Assembly (NCBI RefSeq): GCF_009601685.2
Contig: NZ_CP045701.2
Location: 4,898,001 to 4,962,000, forward strand
Direction: 5' to 3'
From: Pseudomonas brassicacearum
GTDB taxonomy: Bacteria > Pseudomonadota > Gammaproteobacteria > Pseudomonadales > Pseudomonadaceae
Length of the DNA stretch: 64,000 bases
How positions within the stretch are numbered: position 1 is the first letter of the stretch; every line of letters begins with the position of its first letter. This document shows, piece by piece, positions 42,077 through 51,622 of this stretch. The position numbers and the translations under genes are program-made. The notes beneath the pieces are model-generated. The model worked only from the letters and a program-made list of their open reading frames with translations, searched no databases and was not told the origin of the DNA.

Positions 42077-42115
42077 AAAAAAAGCCCCGCACTCTGTAAA
42101 GAGGCGGGGCTTTTT
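42077..42115. terminator. Bidirectional terminator between convergent fadL and peroxidase genes
   Basis: AAAAAAAGCCCCGC...GCGGGGCTTTTT has an A tract on the left and a T tract on the right, so it can terminate transcripts from both sides. Confidence 0.88.
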
Positions 42116-42131
42116 CGTGGCAGGGTAGGCG

Positions 42132-42683
42132 TCAGGGTTTGGAGGCAATGGCCGCTTCTACCGCCTTGATGAAATCGGGATCGTCAGGCTTGATCCGGCT
42201 GGAAAAACTGGCAACGACCTTGCCCTGACGGTCCACCACATACTTGTAGAAATTCCATTTCGGCGCGCCGGATTGTTCAGCCAGGTGCTTGAACAGCGGT
42301 ATCGCATCCGCACCGCGTACCGGCTGAGGTTCGGTCATGGCGAAGGTCACGCCGTAATTGACGTAGCAGACCTTGGCAGTCTCAGCACCGTCCTTGGACT
42401 CCTGCTTGAAGTCATTGGACGGCACACCCAGCACTTGCAACCCTTGGTCCTTGTAGCGCTGGTTGAGCGCCTCGAGGCCTTTGAATTGCGGAGCGAACCC
42501 ACAGAAGCTAGCGGTGTTGACCACCACCAGCGGCTTGCCGGCGAAGCGCTGACACAAATCAATGGTTTCCTTGGCCCGCAGCTTGGGCAACGAACCCTCC
42601 AGCAACGGTGGGCAACCGGCGGCCCAGACTTGCCCGGTCACAGCCAGCAACAGGGCGGGAACAGCAAACCAGCGCGTCAACAT
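42132..42683 (-). CDS. Periplasmic glutathione peroxidase-family protein
   Basis: A 183-residue thioredoxin-fold peroxidase. The signal peptide (1-22, QVWAA) places it in the periplasm, unlike most bacterial glutathione peroxidases. The peroxidatic residue is Cys61 in [13 protein letters not shown], with a Cys in place of selenocysteine. [10 protein letters not shown] and [14 protein letters not shown] hold the conserved Gln/Trp/Asn surroundings. AAGGAAAA lies before the ATG at 42683. Likely reductant is thioredoxin-like rather than glutathione. It lies beside the MFS/MarR unit but has its own upstream gap. Confidence 0.88.
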   Translation of the reverse strand: MLTRWFAVPALLLAVTGQVWAAGCPPLLEGSLPKLRAKETIDLCQRFAGKPLVVVNTASFCGFAPQFKGLEALNQRYKDQGLQVLGVPSNDFKQESKDGAETAKVCYVNYGVTFAMTEPQPVRGADAIPLFKHLAEQSGAPKWNFYKYVVDRQGKVVASFSSRIKPDDPDFIKAVEAAIASKP

Positions 42684-42748
42684 GTCGATTTTCCTTAAAA
42701 GCACGTCAGACCACGACGTTACTCGCAGCGTCCGATGCCGTCCATTGT

Positions 42749-42868
42749 TCAGCAGGTGCCCATGCCCAATTGCATCAAGGCCAACCCGCCCTGATGCCAC
42801 CCCCACCAGGCAAATGCCAGCAGCAGGCCGGCACCGATAGCGATCAACCACGGGCCAATGCGACTCAT
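42749..42868 (-). CDS. 39-residue single-pass membrane micropeptide
   Basis: A 39-codon frame too short for usual gene finding. The product begins [20 protein letters not shown], continues through [17 protein letters not shown] and ends in Cys. It has one clear membrane helix (about 5-22) and a Trp/Gly/His-rich tail. Its ATG overlaps the stop of the MFS gene as ATGA (42865-42868), so it would be translated by coupling. It is likely co-expressed with the exporter and could be an accessory subunit. I know no family for it. The overlap, hydrophobic composition and clean stop argue for a real gene. Confidence 0.6.
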   Translation of the reverse strand: MSRIGPWLIAIGAGLLLAFAWWGWHQGGLALMQLGMGTC

Positions 42869-44073
42869 GCTGCGCCGGCCTGGACTTGCAGGCGCGCCAC
42901 CGGACGTTCACGTACTGGCCAATTCAACGCCGCCGCCAACAGGCTGAGCAGGATCGACACCTGCCAGATCAAGTCGTAGCTGCCGGTACGGTCGTATACC
43001 ACCCCGCCCAACCATCCACCTAGGAACGAGCCCAACTGGTGGAACAGGAACACGATCCCACCCAACATCGAGAGATTTCGCACACCGAACAAGGTCGCCA
43101 CCGTGCCGTTGGTCAACGGCACGGTCGACAGCCACAGCAAGCCCATCGCCATGCCAAACAGGTACGCCGTCGTGGTGGTCACGGGCAACCACAGGAACAA
43201 GCCGATCACCACCGCACGCACCAGGTACAACCCGGTCAACAGGCGTGGCTTGGACATGCGTCCGCCCAGCCAGCCCGCCGTGTAGGTGCCGAAGATATTG
43301 AACAACCCGACCAGGGCTAGCACGGTGGTGCCGACGCTGGCTGGCAGGTGCTGGTCCACCAGGTATGCCGGCAAATGCACGCCGATGAACACCACCTGGA
43401 ACCCGCAAACGAAAAAGCCAACCGCCAGCAGCCAGAACCCGGAATGACTGCACGCCTCACGCAAGGCTTCGACCAGGGTTTGCTCATGGCCGGCGACCGG
43501 CAACGGCGCGTCCTTGAGCATGCTCACCAGCGGCACGATCAACGCCACCAGCAGCCCCAGCGCCAACAACGCCGCCGACCAACCGAGCCAACCGATCAGC
43601 CCCAACGTGCCGGGCAACATGGCGAACTGGCCGAAGGAACCGGCGGCGCTGGCGATACCCATGCCCATGCTGCGTTTTTCCGGCGGCACAGCCCGGCCGA
43701 CCACGCCGAGGATCACCGAAAACGACGTGCCAGACAGGCCAATACCAATCAACAGACCCGCACTCAATGACAACGACCATGGCGAGTCAGCCATACCCAT
43801 GAACACCAGGCCGACGGCATAGAGAACGCCACCGATCAACACCACTTTCGCCGCACCGAAGCGATCGGCCAGCGCGCCGGTGAAAGGCTGCGCCAGGCCC
43901 CAGATCAGGTTCTGCAAGGCAATGGCGAAGGCGAATACCTCACGGCCCCAGCCGAACTCGGCACTCATGGGCGCCAGGAACAGGCCGAAGCCATGCCGTA
44001 TGCCCAGGGACAACGCCAGGATCAGCGCGCTGCCCACCAGGACCCAACCACAGGTACGCCACATCGATGTCAT
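42865..44073 (-). CDS. MFS transporter under MarR control
   Basis: A 402-residue MFS protein with twelve hydrophobic segments. [17 protein letters not shown] near residues 64-80 is motif A, and [15 protein letters not shown] marks the second half. The N-terminus ([24 protein letters not shown]) resembles the oxalate/formate-antiporter-like and monocarboxylate-type groups. I chose the ATG at 44073, after which the first helix begins. A perfect GGGTATATACCC operator lies 18 bases upstream, and the marR gene precedes it on the same strand. The stop overlaps the micropeptide start. Confidence 0.87.
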   Translation of the reverse strand: MTSMWRTCGWVLVGSALILALSLGIRHGFGLFLAPMSAEFGWGREVFAFAIALQNLIWGLAQPFTGALADRFGAAKVVLIGGVLYAVGLVFMGMADSPWSLSLSAGLLIGIGLSGTSFSVILGVVGRAVPPEKRSMGMGIASAAGSFGQFAMLPGTLGLIGWLGWSAALLALGLLVALIVPLVSMLKDAPLPVAGHEQTLVEALREACSHSGFWLLAVGFFVCGFQVVFIGVHLPAYLVDQHLPASVGTTVLALVGLFNIFGTYTAGWLGGRMSKPRLLTGLYLVRAVVIGLFLWLPVTTTTAYLFGMAMGLLWLSTVPLTNGTVATLFGVRNLSMLGGIVFLFHQLGSFLGGWLGGVVYDRTGSYDLIWQVSILLSLLAAALNWPVRERPVARLQVQAGAA

Positions 44074-44090
44074 TCTTGTTCTCCGATCGC

Positions 44091-44102
44091 GGGTATATAC
44101 CC
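44091..44102. promoter_or_regulatory. MarR-type operator, site 1 (before MFS)
   Basis: GGGTATATACCC, a perfect 12-base palindrome in the context TCGCGGGTATATACCCAC, between marR and the MFS gene. Site 2 before marR has nearly the same sequence in the opposite orientation. Confidence 0.65.
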
Positions 44103-44125
44103 ACTTATTATCGAACAAACCGGCT

Positions 44126-44530
44126 TCACGCCAGTTCATCCAGCAAGGCCAGCAAGGTCGCACGCTTTTCGGCGCCCAGCTTATCAATCAGTTTCTGCTG
44201 CGCCGCTTCCCAGGCCGGCAACGCCGCCGCGAGCCGGGCCTGCCCCGTTTCAGTGAGCACGACGATGCGGTTACGCAGGTCGTCACCCTCGGCCAGCGCC
44301 ACCAGCCCTTCGCCTTCCAGCACCCGCAGGTTTCGTCCCAGGGTGCTGCGGTCCAGGCCCATGGCCTCGGCCAGGGAAGAAATGCTCGGCTGGTCCAGGC
44401 GCGCCAGGTTGCTCAGTAAAGAATACTGGGCAACGTTGATCCCGAAGCCGTCGAGGGCGCCGTCGTAATACCTGCTGACGCCACGAGCGGCACGACGCAG
44501 GTTGATGCACAGACATTGGGAAGGAAGCAT
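44126..44530 (-). CDS. MarR-family transcriptional regulator
   Basis: A 134-residue winged-helix MarR regulator. YSLLSNLARLDQPSISSLAEAMGLDRSTLGRNL (residues about 36-68) contains the recognition helices, and LVALAEGDDLRNRIVVLTETG (about 76-96) forms the wing. The N- and C-terminal helices would form the dimer interface. AAGGAAG-like spacing near the ATG is overlapped by the operator region. Matching TATATACC sites before both this gene and the MFS gene suggest autoregulation and exporter control. Confidence 0.9.
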   Translation of the reverse strand: MLPSQCLCINLRRAARGVSRYYDGALDGFGINVAQYSLLSNLARLDQPSISSLAEAMGLDRSTLGRNLRVLEGEGLVALAEGDDLRNRIVVLTETGQARLAAALPAWEAAQQKLIDKLGAEKRATLLALLDELA

Positions 44531-44535
44531 GATGC

Positions 44536-44547
44536 GTGTATATACCC
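44536..44547. promoter_or_regulatory. MarR-type operator, site 2 (before marR)
   Basis: GTGTATATACCC; its reverse complement in context reads TCGCGGGTATATACAC, matching site 1 at 15 of 16 positions or so. It lies six bases upstream of the marR ATG, where binding would block transcription or initiation. Confidence 0.65.
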
Positions 44548-44602
44548 GCGACTGAATGAATGCAAATTTAAATGAACACAGCCCTGCCAGCTAGATCCAG
44601 AT

Positions 44603-45334
44603 TCAACTCAACACCGACGCTACCAGAACGGCCACTTCCAGCAGCTCCAGCAAGGCGCCCGCCGTATCCCCGGTGCATCCTTGCAGCCTGCGCAGCATCA
44701 TCCGCCGCAACCCGATGAACACCAGCGCGGCAACCACCAACATCCACAGCCCCGCCCAGCCCAACAGCAGCAAGCACCCCAGCGCACAGGCCGACAACAC
44801 CTGCCAACCCGAGCGTCGCGGCAGGTGATCGGCGAGCGCCTGGCCTAACCCACCGGCACGCACATACGGTGTCGTCAGGAATAATCCCAGCAATGCGCCA
44901 CGCCCCAACATCGGCACGATGAGCAACGCCAAAGCCTGCCCCTGCTCGATCAACGCCACCAGCGCAGCCCATTTGAGCAGCAACACCACCACCAGCGTCA
45001 CGACGGCAATCGGCCCGCTGCGCGGATCCTTCATGATCAGCAACGTCCGTTCGCGATCACCGAAACCGCCGAGCCACGCATCGGCGCTGTCGGCCAAGCC
45101 ATCCAGATGCAACCCACCGCTAAGCAGCACCCAGGCCATCAGCAACAGCGCAGCATGAAGCAGCAACGGCGCGTCGAACAATAACGCATCCAACGCCCAT
45201 AACAGCCCGCCGAACAACAGCCCCACCACCGGATAGAACAACAGCGAACGGCCCAGCTGTTCAGGCTCGGGCATGCCGGACAGGCGCACCGGCAGGCTGC
45301 TGAGAAATTGCAAGGCGATCCAGAAAGGCAACAT
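44603..45334 (-). CDS. cobS: Adenosylcobinamide-GDP ribazoletransferase (cobalamin synthase)
   Basis: A 243-residue integral membrane enzyme that joins adenosylcobinamide-GDP with alpha-ribazole (or its phosphate) to make cobalamin. It has several hydrophobic segments and the signature GGLHLDGLADSADAWLGG near residues 70-87 with conserved acidic residues, followed by IMKDPRSGPIAVV. Also called cobV in Pseudomonas naming. The ATG at 45334 is two bases from the stop of the phosphatase gene. It is the last gene of the cob operon. Confidence 0.94.
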   Translation of the reverse strand: MLPFWIALQFLSSLPVRLSGMPEPEQLGRSLLFYPVVGLLFGGLLWALDALLFDAPLLLHAALLLMAWVLLSGGLHLDGLADSADAWLGGFGDRERTLLIMKDPRSGPIAVVTLVVVLLLKWAALVALIEQGQALALLIVPMLGRGALLGLFLTTPYVRAGGLGQALADHLPRRSGWQVLSACALGCLLLLGWAGLWMLVVAALVFIGLRRMMLRRLQGCTGDTAGALLELLEVAVLVASVLS

Positions 45335-45336
45335 CG

Positions 45337-45912
45337 TCAATCCGCCTCTTTGAGCACAGGCCCTGCCGACACCGCCAGGGAAAACAGTGCGCCATGGCAA
45401 ACCTCGACATTGAGCAATTGCTCCCGAGGCAGGCCTCGGGCCTGGGCCAGCAGCAGGCGCATCACGCCACCATGGCTGACCAGCAAGACTCGCTGTCCGG
45501 CATAGGCCGTGTGCAGGCGTTCGACTGCCGCCAGCACGCGGCTGGAAAACGCCAGCACCGGCTCGCCCTCGGGCGGTGTAAAGGCATAGGGATCGGCCCA
45601 GAACTGCCCTAGCGCTTCGGCGTCGGTGTCCATCAACGCCGCTGCGCTGCGGCCTTCCCAGGCGCCGAAATGCAACTCTTGCAGGTCTTTGTCCAGCTGC
45701 ACCGGCACACCGAGTCGGCCACCCAGTTGCTCGGCGAAATGGGCGCAACGCTGCAACGGCGAGCTGACCAGGCGATCCCAGGGCCCGCCTTGGGCGACAG
45801 CCGCGTGCATCTGCTCCCAGCCCCTGGCCGTCAAGGCATCGTCGAGGCTGCCGCGCAAGCCGCCGCCCAGCTCGGTTTCGCCATGACGCAGCAGGTCCAG
45901 GCGCAAGGTCAT
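45337..45912 (-). CDS. cobC: Alpha-ribazole phosphatase-type histidine phosphatase
   Basis: A 191-residue histidine phosphatase. The phosphohistidine motif is LLRHGETE near residues 7-14, with SSPLQRC near 50, [11 protein letters not shown] near 78 and the second catalytic His in LVSHGGVMR near 145. In the cob operon context the likely step is removal of phosphate from alpha-ribazole phosphate or adenosylcobalamin phosphate. The ATG at 45912 overlaps the cobT stop as ATGA; an upstream TTG is less likely. Confidence 0.87.
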   Translation of the reverse strand: MTLRLDLLRHGETELGGGLRGSLDDALTARGWEQMHAAVAQGGPWDRLVSSPLQRCAHFAEQLGGRLGVPVQLDKDLQELHFGAWEGRSAAALMDTDAEALGQFWADPYAFTPPEGEPVLAFSSRVLAAVERLHTAYAGQRVLLVSHGGVMRLLLAQARGLPREQLLNVEVCHGALFSLAVSAGPVLKEAD

Positions 45913-46964
45913 GCCGGACAATCCGCCACGGCCGCTTCGGCAAACGTCGCCATCTGCCCGTGCAGATCACAGGCCAGGCGCAACAGCGGTACCGCCAACG
46001 CCGCACCACTGCCCTCGCCCAGGCGCAGGCCTAGCTCCAGCAGCGGTTCGGCACCGAGGGTTTCCAGCACGTGGCGATGGCCCGGTTCGGCACCGCGATG
46101 GCCGAACAGCAACCACGGCCGGCACGCGGGATTGAGCCGCACCGCCACCAGGGCCGCGACGCTGCAGATGAAACCATCCACCAGCACCGCGACGCCCTGC
46201 TGGGCACAGGCCAGATAAGCGCCGACCAAGGCTGCGATTTCAAAACCGCCGAGGTTGAACAGGGCCTGCAATGGGTCGTCGCCCTGAGCACCGTGCCGCG
46301 CCAGGGCGCGCTCGATGACTTGGGCCTTGCGGCTGACACCCGCCGCGTCCAAACCCGTGCCCGGCCCGACCAGATGGGCCAGCGGGCATTCGAGCAACGC
46401 GCAAGCCAGGGCACTGGCAGCGGTGGTGTTGCCGATGCCCATCTCGCCACCGATGAACAACTGCGTTCCGGCGGCGACGGCACGGGCCACGCTGTCACGT
46501 CCAGCGTGCAAGGCCTGCTCGCCCTGGCTCGAGGTCATTGCCGGACCATGGGCAAAATTCGCCGTGCCCGGCCCGACGTTCAGGTGCCGTACGCCGGGCA
46601 GATCCAGCGAAGGCGTGACGGTGCCCAGGTCCACCACTTCCAGCGACGCCCCCAGCTGCCGCGCCAGGACGCTGATGGCCGCGCCGCCGCTGACGAAGTT
46701 GAGCAGCATCTGCCCGGTGACCTCCTGGGGATAGGCCGATACGCCTTCGGCCACCACGCCATGGTCACCGGCAAAAATCGCGATCCACAGCCGCTCCAGA
46801 TTCGGCTTGACCTGCCCTTGCAGGCCCGCCAGCTGCACCGCCACCGATTCCAGCCGGCCCAGGGAGCCCGTCGGTTTGGTCAGTTGTTGCTGACGGGCCG
46901 TAGCCTGCTCCAGGACCTGGGTATCGACGGGCTTGCACGGGTCCAGCCACCAGCTGTGATTCAT
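45909..46964 (-). CDS. cobT: Nicotinate-nucleotide:dimethylbenzimidazole phosphoribosyltransferase
   Basis: A 351-residue enzyme that makes alpha-ribazole phosphate from dimethylbenzimidazole and nicotinate mononucleotide. Family marks are [12 protein letters not shown] near residue 28, [20 protein letters not shown] near 64-83, [12 protein letters not shown] near 172-183 and the catalytic Glu in [11 protein letters not shown] near 318. Also called cobU in Pseudomonas. It overlaps neighbours on both sides by ATGA, so its translation is tied to cobU(cobP) and the phosphatase. Confidence 0.95.
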   Translation of the reverse strand: MNHSWWLDPCKPVDTQVLEQATARQQQLTKPTGSLGRLESVAVQLAGLQGQVKPNLERLWIAIFAGDHGVVAEGVSAYPQEVTGQMLLNFVSGGAAISVLARQLGASLEVVDLGTVTPSLDLPGVRHLNVGPGTANFAHGPAMTSSQGEQALHAGRDSVARAVAAGTQLFIGGEMGIGNTTAASALACALLECPLAHLVGPGTGLDAAGVSRKAQVIERALARHGAQGDDPLQALFNLGGFEIAALVGAYLACAQQGVAVLVDGFICSVAALVAVRLNPACRPWLLFGHRGAEPGHRHVLETLGAEPLLELGLRLGEGSGAALAVPLLRLACDLHGQMATFAEAAVADCPA

Positions 46965-47482
46965 AACGCAGTACCTTTGAGAGTCAGGGGCAGGCCGGCG
47001 ACGGTCAACACGACGCGCTGACAACGTTCGGCCAAGGCTTGATGCAGCCAACCGGCTTCATCGACGTAACGGCGAGTCAGCTCGCCCAGCGGCACGACAC
47101 CCATGCCGGTCTCGTTGCTGACAAAAATGATCTCCCCGGGCAACGCGGCCAGGCAGTCCAGCAGTGCTTCGCGTTCGGCGTTCAGTTGCTCGGGGTCGTC
47201 GAGCATCAGCAGGTTGGTCAGCCAAAGGGTCAGGCAATCCACCAGCAGGCATTGCCCGGGGGCGGCGTTTTCCTGCAGCACCCGCGCCAGGGCCAGGGGC
47301 TCCTCCACCAGCGCCCATTCGGCTGGGCGCCGTGCGCGGTGTTGAGCGACTCGCGCATTCATCTCGCCATCCAGGGGTTGGCTGGTGGCGATGTAGGTCA
47401 CTGGCATATGGGTGTCTGTGGCGAGCTTTTCCGCCAGGCGACTCTTGCCGGAACGGGCGCCGCCGAGGATCAGTTGCAGCAT
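46961..47482 (-). CDS. cobU: Bifunctional adenosylcobinamide kinase / guanylyltransferase
   Basis: A 173-residue bifunctional enzyme that phosphorylates adenosylcobinamide and then transfers GMP to it. The P-loop is GGARSGKS at residues 7-14. The guanylylated His is in [13 protein letters not shown] near 47. [13 protein letters not shown] near 79-91 is the conserved substrate region. [19 protein letters not shown] near 120-138 is the signature C-terminal part. Also called cobP. A REPIN lies directly upstream, interrupting the operon between this gene and cobQ. Confidence 0.95.
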   Translation of the reverse strand: MLQLILGGARSGKSRLAEKLATDTHMPVTYIATSQPLDGEMNARVAQHRARRPAEWALVEEPLALARVLQENAAPGQCLLVDCLTLWLTNLLMLDDPEQLNAEREALLDCLAALPGEIIFVSNETGMGVVPLGELTRRYVDEAGWLHQALAERCQRVVLTVAGLPLTLKGTAL

Positions 47483-47521
47483 GGTGTTTTACCTTTCAAA
47501 TGGCGGTGTTGCTGCCGGCCC

Positions 47522-47613
47522 CATCGCGAGCAAGCTCGCTCCCACAGTTGATCTAGGGTGTACATGAATTCTGTGGTCATCAGAGATCCAATGTGGGAGC
47601 GGGCTTGCTCGCG
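47522..47613. repeat. REPIN inside the cob operon
   Basis: CATCGCGAGCAAGCTCGCTCCCACA is mirrored by TGTGGGAGCGGGCTTGCTCGCGA. It sits in the only wide gap of the operon (about 150 bases, between cobQ and cobU), where it can form a strong hairpin in the polycistronic mRNA. Coordinates may be off by one base. Confidence 0.85.
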
Positions 47614-47633
47614 AAGGGGCCGGTACAGCCACC

Positions 47634-49085
47634 TCAAATCCCACAAAGTTCACGCAACACCCCAGTATCCAGATGCCGCTCCACCAGATCCGCCAGCCGC
47701 TCGATGTCCCGCTCGCGCAACCCGTGGTAGTCCACCGCCTGCACATCCTGCAACCCGGCCCAGCGCAACAACGCGCTGCTGGCCTGGGGCGATTCGAACA
47801 GCCCATGCAAGTAGGTGCCTAACACCTGCCCGTCGAGATTCTGGGCACCGTCGCAACGACCGTCCTCCAGATGCACCGCCGGGTTTTCCAGGGCCGGGCC
47901 GGTGGTCACGCCAGCGTGGATCTCGTAACCGCTGACCTCAGCCTCTTCCAAGGCCAGTCGCCCACGCACATTGCGCAATTGCTTCTCGTGTTCCAGCGTC
48001 GTTTCGACATCCAGCAGGCCCAGTCCGGCACTGGAACCGGCCGCGCCTTCCAGCCCCAACGGATCGTGGACCTGCTGGCCGAGCATCTGCAAACCGCCGC
48101 AGATGCCCAGCAGCTTGCCGCCGTAGCGCAGGTGACGATTGATCGCTGTCTCCCAACCGTTGGCGCGCAGGTAGACCAGGTCGCTGCGCACGCTTTTCGA
48201 ACCGGGCAGGATGATCAGGTCGGCCGACGGGATAGGCTGGCCGGGGCCGATGAATTGCAAGTCGACCTGCGGGTGCAGGCGCAGTGGATCGAAATCGGTG
48301 TGGTTGCTGATGCGCGGCAACACCGGCACCACCACCTTGAGCACCTGTTCAGCCTTGTCGGTTTGGCGCTGGTCGAGGCCGTCCTCGGCTTCCAGGTGCA
48401 GGTCCATCACATACGGCAACACGCCGATCACCGGTTTGCCGGTGCGCGCCTCCAGCCAATCCAGGCCCGGTTGCAGCAAGGCGATGTCGCCGCGAAAACG
48501 GTTGATGATGAAACCCTTGACCCGCGCCTGCTCGCTGGGCGAAAGCAGCTCCAGGGTGCCGACCAGATGGGCGAACACTCCGCCACGATTGATATCGGCG
48601 ATCAGCAGCACCGGGCAATCCACCGCCTCGGCAAAGCCCATGTTGGCAATGTCGCCGGCACGCAGGTTGATCTCGGCCGGCGAGCCGGCGCCCTCCACCA
48701 TCACCACGGGATAGGTCGCGCTCAAGCGCGCGTGGGAGGTCAGCACAGCTTGCATCGCGATGGATTTGTAATCGTGATAAGCCACCGCATTCATGGTGGT
48801 CACGGCGCGGCCATGAATGATGACCTGGGCGCCGGTGTCGCTGTTGGGCTTGAGCAGCACCGGGTTCATGTCGGTGTGCGGTTCGAGCCCCGCCGCCTGG
48901 GCCTGCACCGCCTGAGCGCGGCCGATTTCGCCGCCGTCGGCCGTCACGGCGCTGTTGAGGGCCATGTTCTGCGGTTTGAACGGCACCACGCTCACACCCT
49001 GGCGCCGGACCCAGCGGCATAAAGCCGTGACCAAGGTACTTTTGCCGGCATCGGACGTGGTGCCCTGCACCATCACTGTGGTCAT
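47634..49085 (-). CDS. cobQ: Cobyric acid synthase
   Basis: A 483-residue amidotransferase that amidates four side chains of adenosylcobyrinic a,c-diamide using glutamine and ATP. The N-terminal dethiobiotin-synthetase-like ATPase has the P-loop GTTSDAGKS near residues 8-16 and [10 protein letters not shown] near 36. The C-terminal class I glutaminase has its nucleophile Cys in [12 protein letters not shown] near 330 and a His in TYLHGLF near 430. Full length. Its start overlaps the stop of the aminotransferase gene as ATGA. Confidence 0.96.
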   Translation of the reverse strand: MTTVMVQGTTSDAGKSTLVTALCRWVRRQGVSVVPFKPQNMALNSAVTADGGEIGRAQAVQAQAAGLEPHTDMNPVLLKPNSDTGAQVIIHGRAVTTMNAVAYHDYKSIAMQAVLTSHARLSATYPVVMVEGAGSPAEINLRAGDIANMGFAEAVDCPVLLIADINRGGVFAHLVGTLELLSPSEQARVKGFIINRFRGDIALLQPGLDWLEARTGKPVIGVLPYVMDLHLEAEDGLDQRQTDKAEQVLKVVVPVLPRISNHTDFDPLRLHPQVDLQFIGPGQPIPSADLIILPGSKSVRSDLVYLRANGWETAINRHLRYGGKLLGICGGLQMLGQQVHDPLGLEGAAGSSAGLGLLDVETTLEHEKQLRNVRGRLALEEAEVSGYEIHAGVTTGPALENPAVHLEDGRCDGAQNLDGQVLGTYLHGLFESPQASSALLRWAGLQDVQAVDYHGLRERDIERLADLVERHLDTGVLRELCGI

Positions 49086-50074
49086 TGAGTGTCCTTGGCA
49101 TAGGCCTCGAAGGCCTGTTCGAGGCGCAAAAATTCGCTGTCGTCGGCGGGCAGCCCGAAGCGCAGGCTGCTGGTGTTTGTAAACAAGCGCAGGAGAATGC
49201 CGCGATGGGCCATGAAATCGTGAAGCCCCAGGGCGTGTTCGGTGACCAACCATTGGAACAATCCGCAGCCGCCCTGCGGCTTGAAGCCGTGGCGTTCGAG
49301 CATCAGCGCCAGGCGATCGCTGGTGGCTTCGCAGCGTTGGCGCTGGCGCGCGTGGGCGTCGGTGTCGCGCAAGCACGCCTGGCCCAGCACCCGGGTCGGC
49401 CCGCTGACGACCCATGGCCCGACCTGTTCGGCGAGCAACTTGAGCAAACGGCGTTCGGCCAATACAAACCCCAGGCGAACCCCGGCCAGGCCAAAGAACT
49501 TGCCGAAAGAACGCAGCACGATCAACCCGACCAGATGGGTGTGCGCCGCCAGGCTCAGTGCCGGGGTGACGTCCATGAAAGCTTCATCCACCACCAGCCA
49601 GCCACCGCGCTGGGCCAGGCGGGCATGCCAGTCCAGCAAGCGCTCGGGCGCAAGGCTCAGGCCGGTTGGGTTGTTCGGATTGACCACCACCAGCACGTCG
49701 AGGCTGTCGAGAAAGAAATCCACCTCCGACTCCAGCACTTCGCGCACGATGTAGCCGCTGCGGCGCCAGGCTTCGGCGTGCTCGGCGTAACAGGGCGACA
49801 AGACACCGACCTTGCCGGCCCGGCGCAGACGTGGCAGCAGCTGGATGGCCATCTGCGAACCGGCCACCGGCAGCACATCCAACGCACCGTAGTAATCGCA
49901 GGCAGCCTGTTCCAAGCCGTCATCGGTTTCCGGCAGGCGCGCCCAGGCCCGCAGGGGAATCGCCGGGACGTCGAACGGCCACGGCGCCAGGCCGCTCGAC
50001 AAGTCGAGCCAGTCAGCCTCGGCAATGCCGTATTGCCGGGCTGCGTTGCGCAAACGGCCACCGTGCTCAAGCAT
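49082..50074 (-). CDS. cobD: L-threonine-O-3-phosphate decarboxylase (CobD-type PLP enzyme)
   Basis: A 330-residue fold-type I PLP enzyme; in Pseudomonas nomenclature cobC. It makes (R)-1-amino-2-propanol phosphate for the aminopropanol arm. [16 protein letters not shown] opens the family. [11 protein letters not shown] near residue 129 and VVDEAFMD near 160 place the cofactor. The Schiff-base Lys is in [15 protein letters not shown] near 193. The gene overlaps cbiB by eight bases and cobQ by four. Confidence 0.93.
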   Translation of the reverse strand: MLEHGGRLRNAARQYGIAEADWLDLSSGLAPWPFDVPAIPLRAWARLPETDDGLEQAACDYYGALDVLPVAGSQMAIQLLPRLRRAGKVGVLSPCYAEHAEAWRRSGYIVREVLESEVDFFLDSLDVLVVVNPNNPTGLSLAPERLLDWHARLAQRGGWLVVDEAFMDVTPALSLAAHTHLVGLIVLRSFGKFFGLAGVRLGFVLAERRLLKLLAEQVGPWVVSGPTRVLGQACLRDTDAHARQRQRCEATSDRLALMLERHGFKPQGGCGLFQWLVTEHALGLHDFMAHRGILLRLFTNTSSLRFGLPADDSEFLRLEQAFEAYAKDTQ

Positions 50075-50975
50075 AAAACTCAGCTCCCAGGCAGAGAATC
50101 AGCAGCCATAACCATACGCCGCGCTGGACCAATTGCCAGCCGCGATCAATAGCGTCGGCACTCGCCGGCACGCCCTCGCCCAGCGCTGGACGTTGGTGCA
50201 GTTCGCCGTGATAAACCGCCGCCCCGCCCAACTCGACACCCAGCGCCCCGGCACCGGCGGCCATCACCGGCCCGGCGTTGGGACTGTCCCAGGTCGGCCC
50301 CTGGGTGCGCCAGCACTTGAGCGCCAGACGGGTTTTGCCGAGCAGCGCGTAGGTCAGCGCCACCAGGCGCGCCGGAATGTAGTTGAGCCCATCATCGATT
50401 TTTGCCGCCGCCCAACCGAAGCGCTCGAAGCGTTCGTTGCGATAGCCCCACATGGCGTCAAGGGTATTGCTCAGGCGGTACAGTACCACCCCGGGCGCGC
50501 CGGCCACGGCGAACCAGAACAGCGCGGCGAACACCGCATCACTGCCATTTTCCAGCACCGACTCGGTGGCGGCGCGGGCCACGGCAGTTTCATCCAGTTC
50601 AGCCGTTTCGCGGCTGACCAGATAGCCGACACGCTTGCGCGCCTCGTCCAGATCACCGCTGCGCAACGCCCGCGCCACCGGCTCGACATGTTCACCGAGG
50701 CTGCGCAGGCCGAGGGCACAGTACAAGGCGAGGATCTCCACCAGCCAGCCCACCATCGGCGCCCACGAAAGGGCCGTGGCGAGCAAGGTCAACGGCACCA
50801 CGGCGATGATCCACGCCGTCACCCCATGGCTGCGCCAACCGCGACCTCCGGAATTGAAACGTTGTTCGATGCGATCGGCAAAACCGCCGAACGCCACCAG
50901 CGGATGCCAGCGCCGGGGCTCGCCCAGCAGCGCATCCAGCGCCACTGCGGCAGCACTGAGCAACGCCACGCTCAT
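50067..50975 (-). CDS. cbiB: Adenosylcobinamide-phosphate synthase
   Basis: A 302-residue integral membrane enzyme (CbiB; cobD in Pseudomonas naming) that attaches aminopropanol phosphate to adenosylcobyric acid. [19 protein letters not shown] near residues 13-31 is the family's first loop. [34 protein letters not shown] (within about 120-155) is the conserved central block, and [11 protein letters not shown] follows near 205. Several hydrophobic helices are visible. The ATG at 50975 overlaps the bluB stop as ATGA; an in-frame start five codons earlier is possible. Confidence 0.93.
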   Translation of the reverse strand: MSVALLSAAAVALDALLGEPRRWHPLVAFGGFADRIEQRFNSGGRGWRSHGVTAWIIAVVPLTLLATALSWAPMVGWLVEILALYCALGLRSLGEHVEPVARALRSGDLDEARKRVGYLVSRETAELDETAVARAATESVLENGSDAVFAALFWFAVAGAPGVVLYRLSNTLDAMWGYRNERFERFGWAAAKIDDGLNYIPARLVALTYALLGKTRLALKCWRTQGPTWDSPNAGPVMAAGAGALGVELGGAAVYHGELHQRPALGEGVPASADAIDRGWQLVQRGVWLWLLILCLGAEFYA

Positions 50976-51622
50976 GGGCTCACTCCCCAATGGTTTTCAT
51001 ACAGCAGTTCATTGAGCGGACGCGGTTGCGCCCAGCCCTCCAGGGCGAGCATCGGCGCCGGGTAAAAACCCTCGACCGGCCCCAGGCAGAGGATCGCCAG
51101 CGGCTTGGCCCCGGCGGGCAGGCCCAGCAGGTCGGCCAGGGCCTGGGGCTCGAACAGCGACACCCAGCCCATCCCCAACCCTTCGGCGCGGGAGGCCAGC
51201 CACAGGTTCTGGATCGCGCAGGACAGCGAGGCCAGGTCCATTTCCGGCAAGGTCCGACGACCGAAGATGTGCCGCTCGCGATCCTCCATCAACGCCGCCA
51301 CCAACACTTCGGCGCAGTCGTCGATACCTTCGACCTTGAGCTTCATGAATTCATCGCTGCGCTCGCCCAGGGCCTCGGCGGTGCGAATGCGTTCCTGCTC
51401 CACCAGCTCGCGGATCTGCCCACGCAAGGCGCGGTCACTGATGCGGATGAATCGCCACGGTTGCATCAGGCCGACGCTAGGGGCCTGGTGCGCGGCTTCC
51501 AGCAGACGGCGAAGCAAGGCCGGCTCAACCGTGCCACCGATGAAATGGCGCATGTCGCGGCGTTCGGCGATGGCGCGGTAGATGGCGTCGCGTTCGGCTT
51601 GAGAGAAAGCGGTGTCTGTCAT
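50972..51622 (-). CDS. bluB: 5,6-Dimethylbenzimidazole synthase
   Basis: A 216-residue flavin-destructase of the nitroreductase fold that cuts reduced FMN with oxygen to yield dimethylbenzimidazole, the lower ligand of B12. RDMRHFIGG near residues 22-30, [14 protein letters not shown] near 45-58, and [10 protein letters not shown] near 148-157 are the typical FMN and active-site stretches. Presence means the host makes its own lower ligand aerobically. The ATG overlaps the cobB stop as ATGA, and its upstream region, with GAAGAGG, derives from a REP unit. Confidence 0.94.
   Translation of the reverse strand: MTDTAFSQAERDAIYRAIAERRDMRHFIGGTVEPALLRRLLEAAHQAPSVGLMQPWRFIRISDRALRGQIRELVEQERIRTAEALGERSDEFMKLKVEGIDDCAEVLVAALMEDRERHIFGRRTLPEMDLASLSCAIQNLWLASRAEGLGMGWVSLFEPQALADLLGLPAGAKPLAILCLGPVEGFYPAPMLALEGWAQPRPLNELLYENHWGVSP

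Noticed and set aside
42865..42911. Longer N-terminus of the glutathione peroxidase reaching into the MFS gene
   Set aside because: The signal peptide and ribosome site fix the ATG at 42683, and the extension is the opposite reading of the micropeptide and MFS end.
47871..49022. 383-codon plus-strand frame over cobQ
   Set aside because: Antisense to a well-conserved enzyme and without any start signal.
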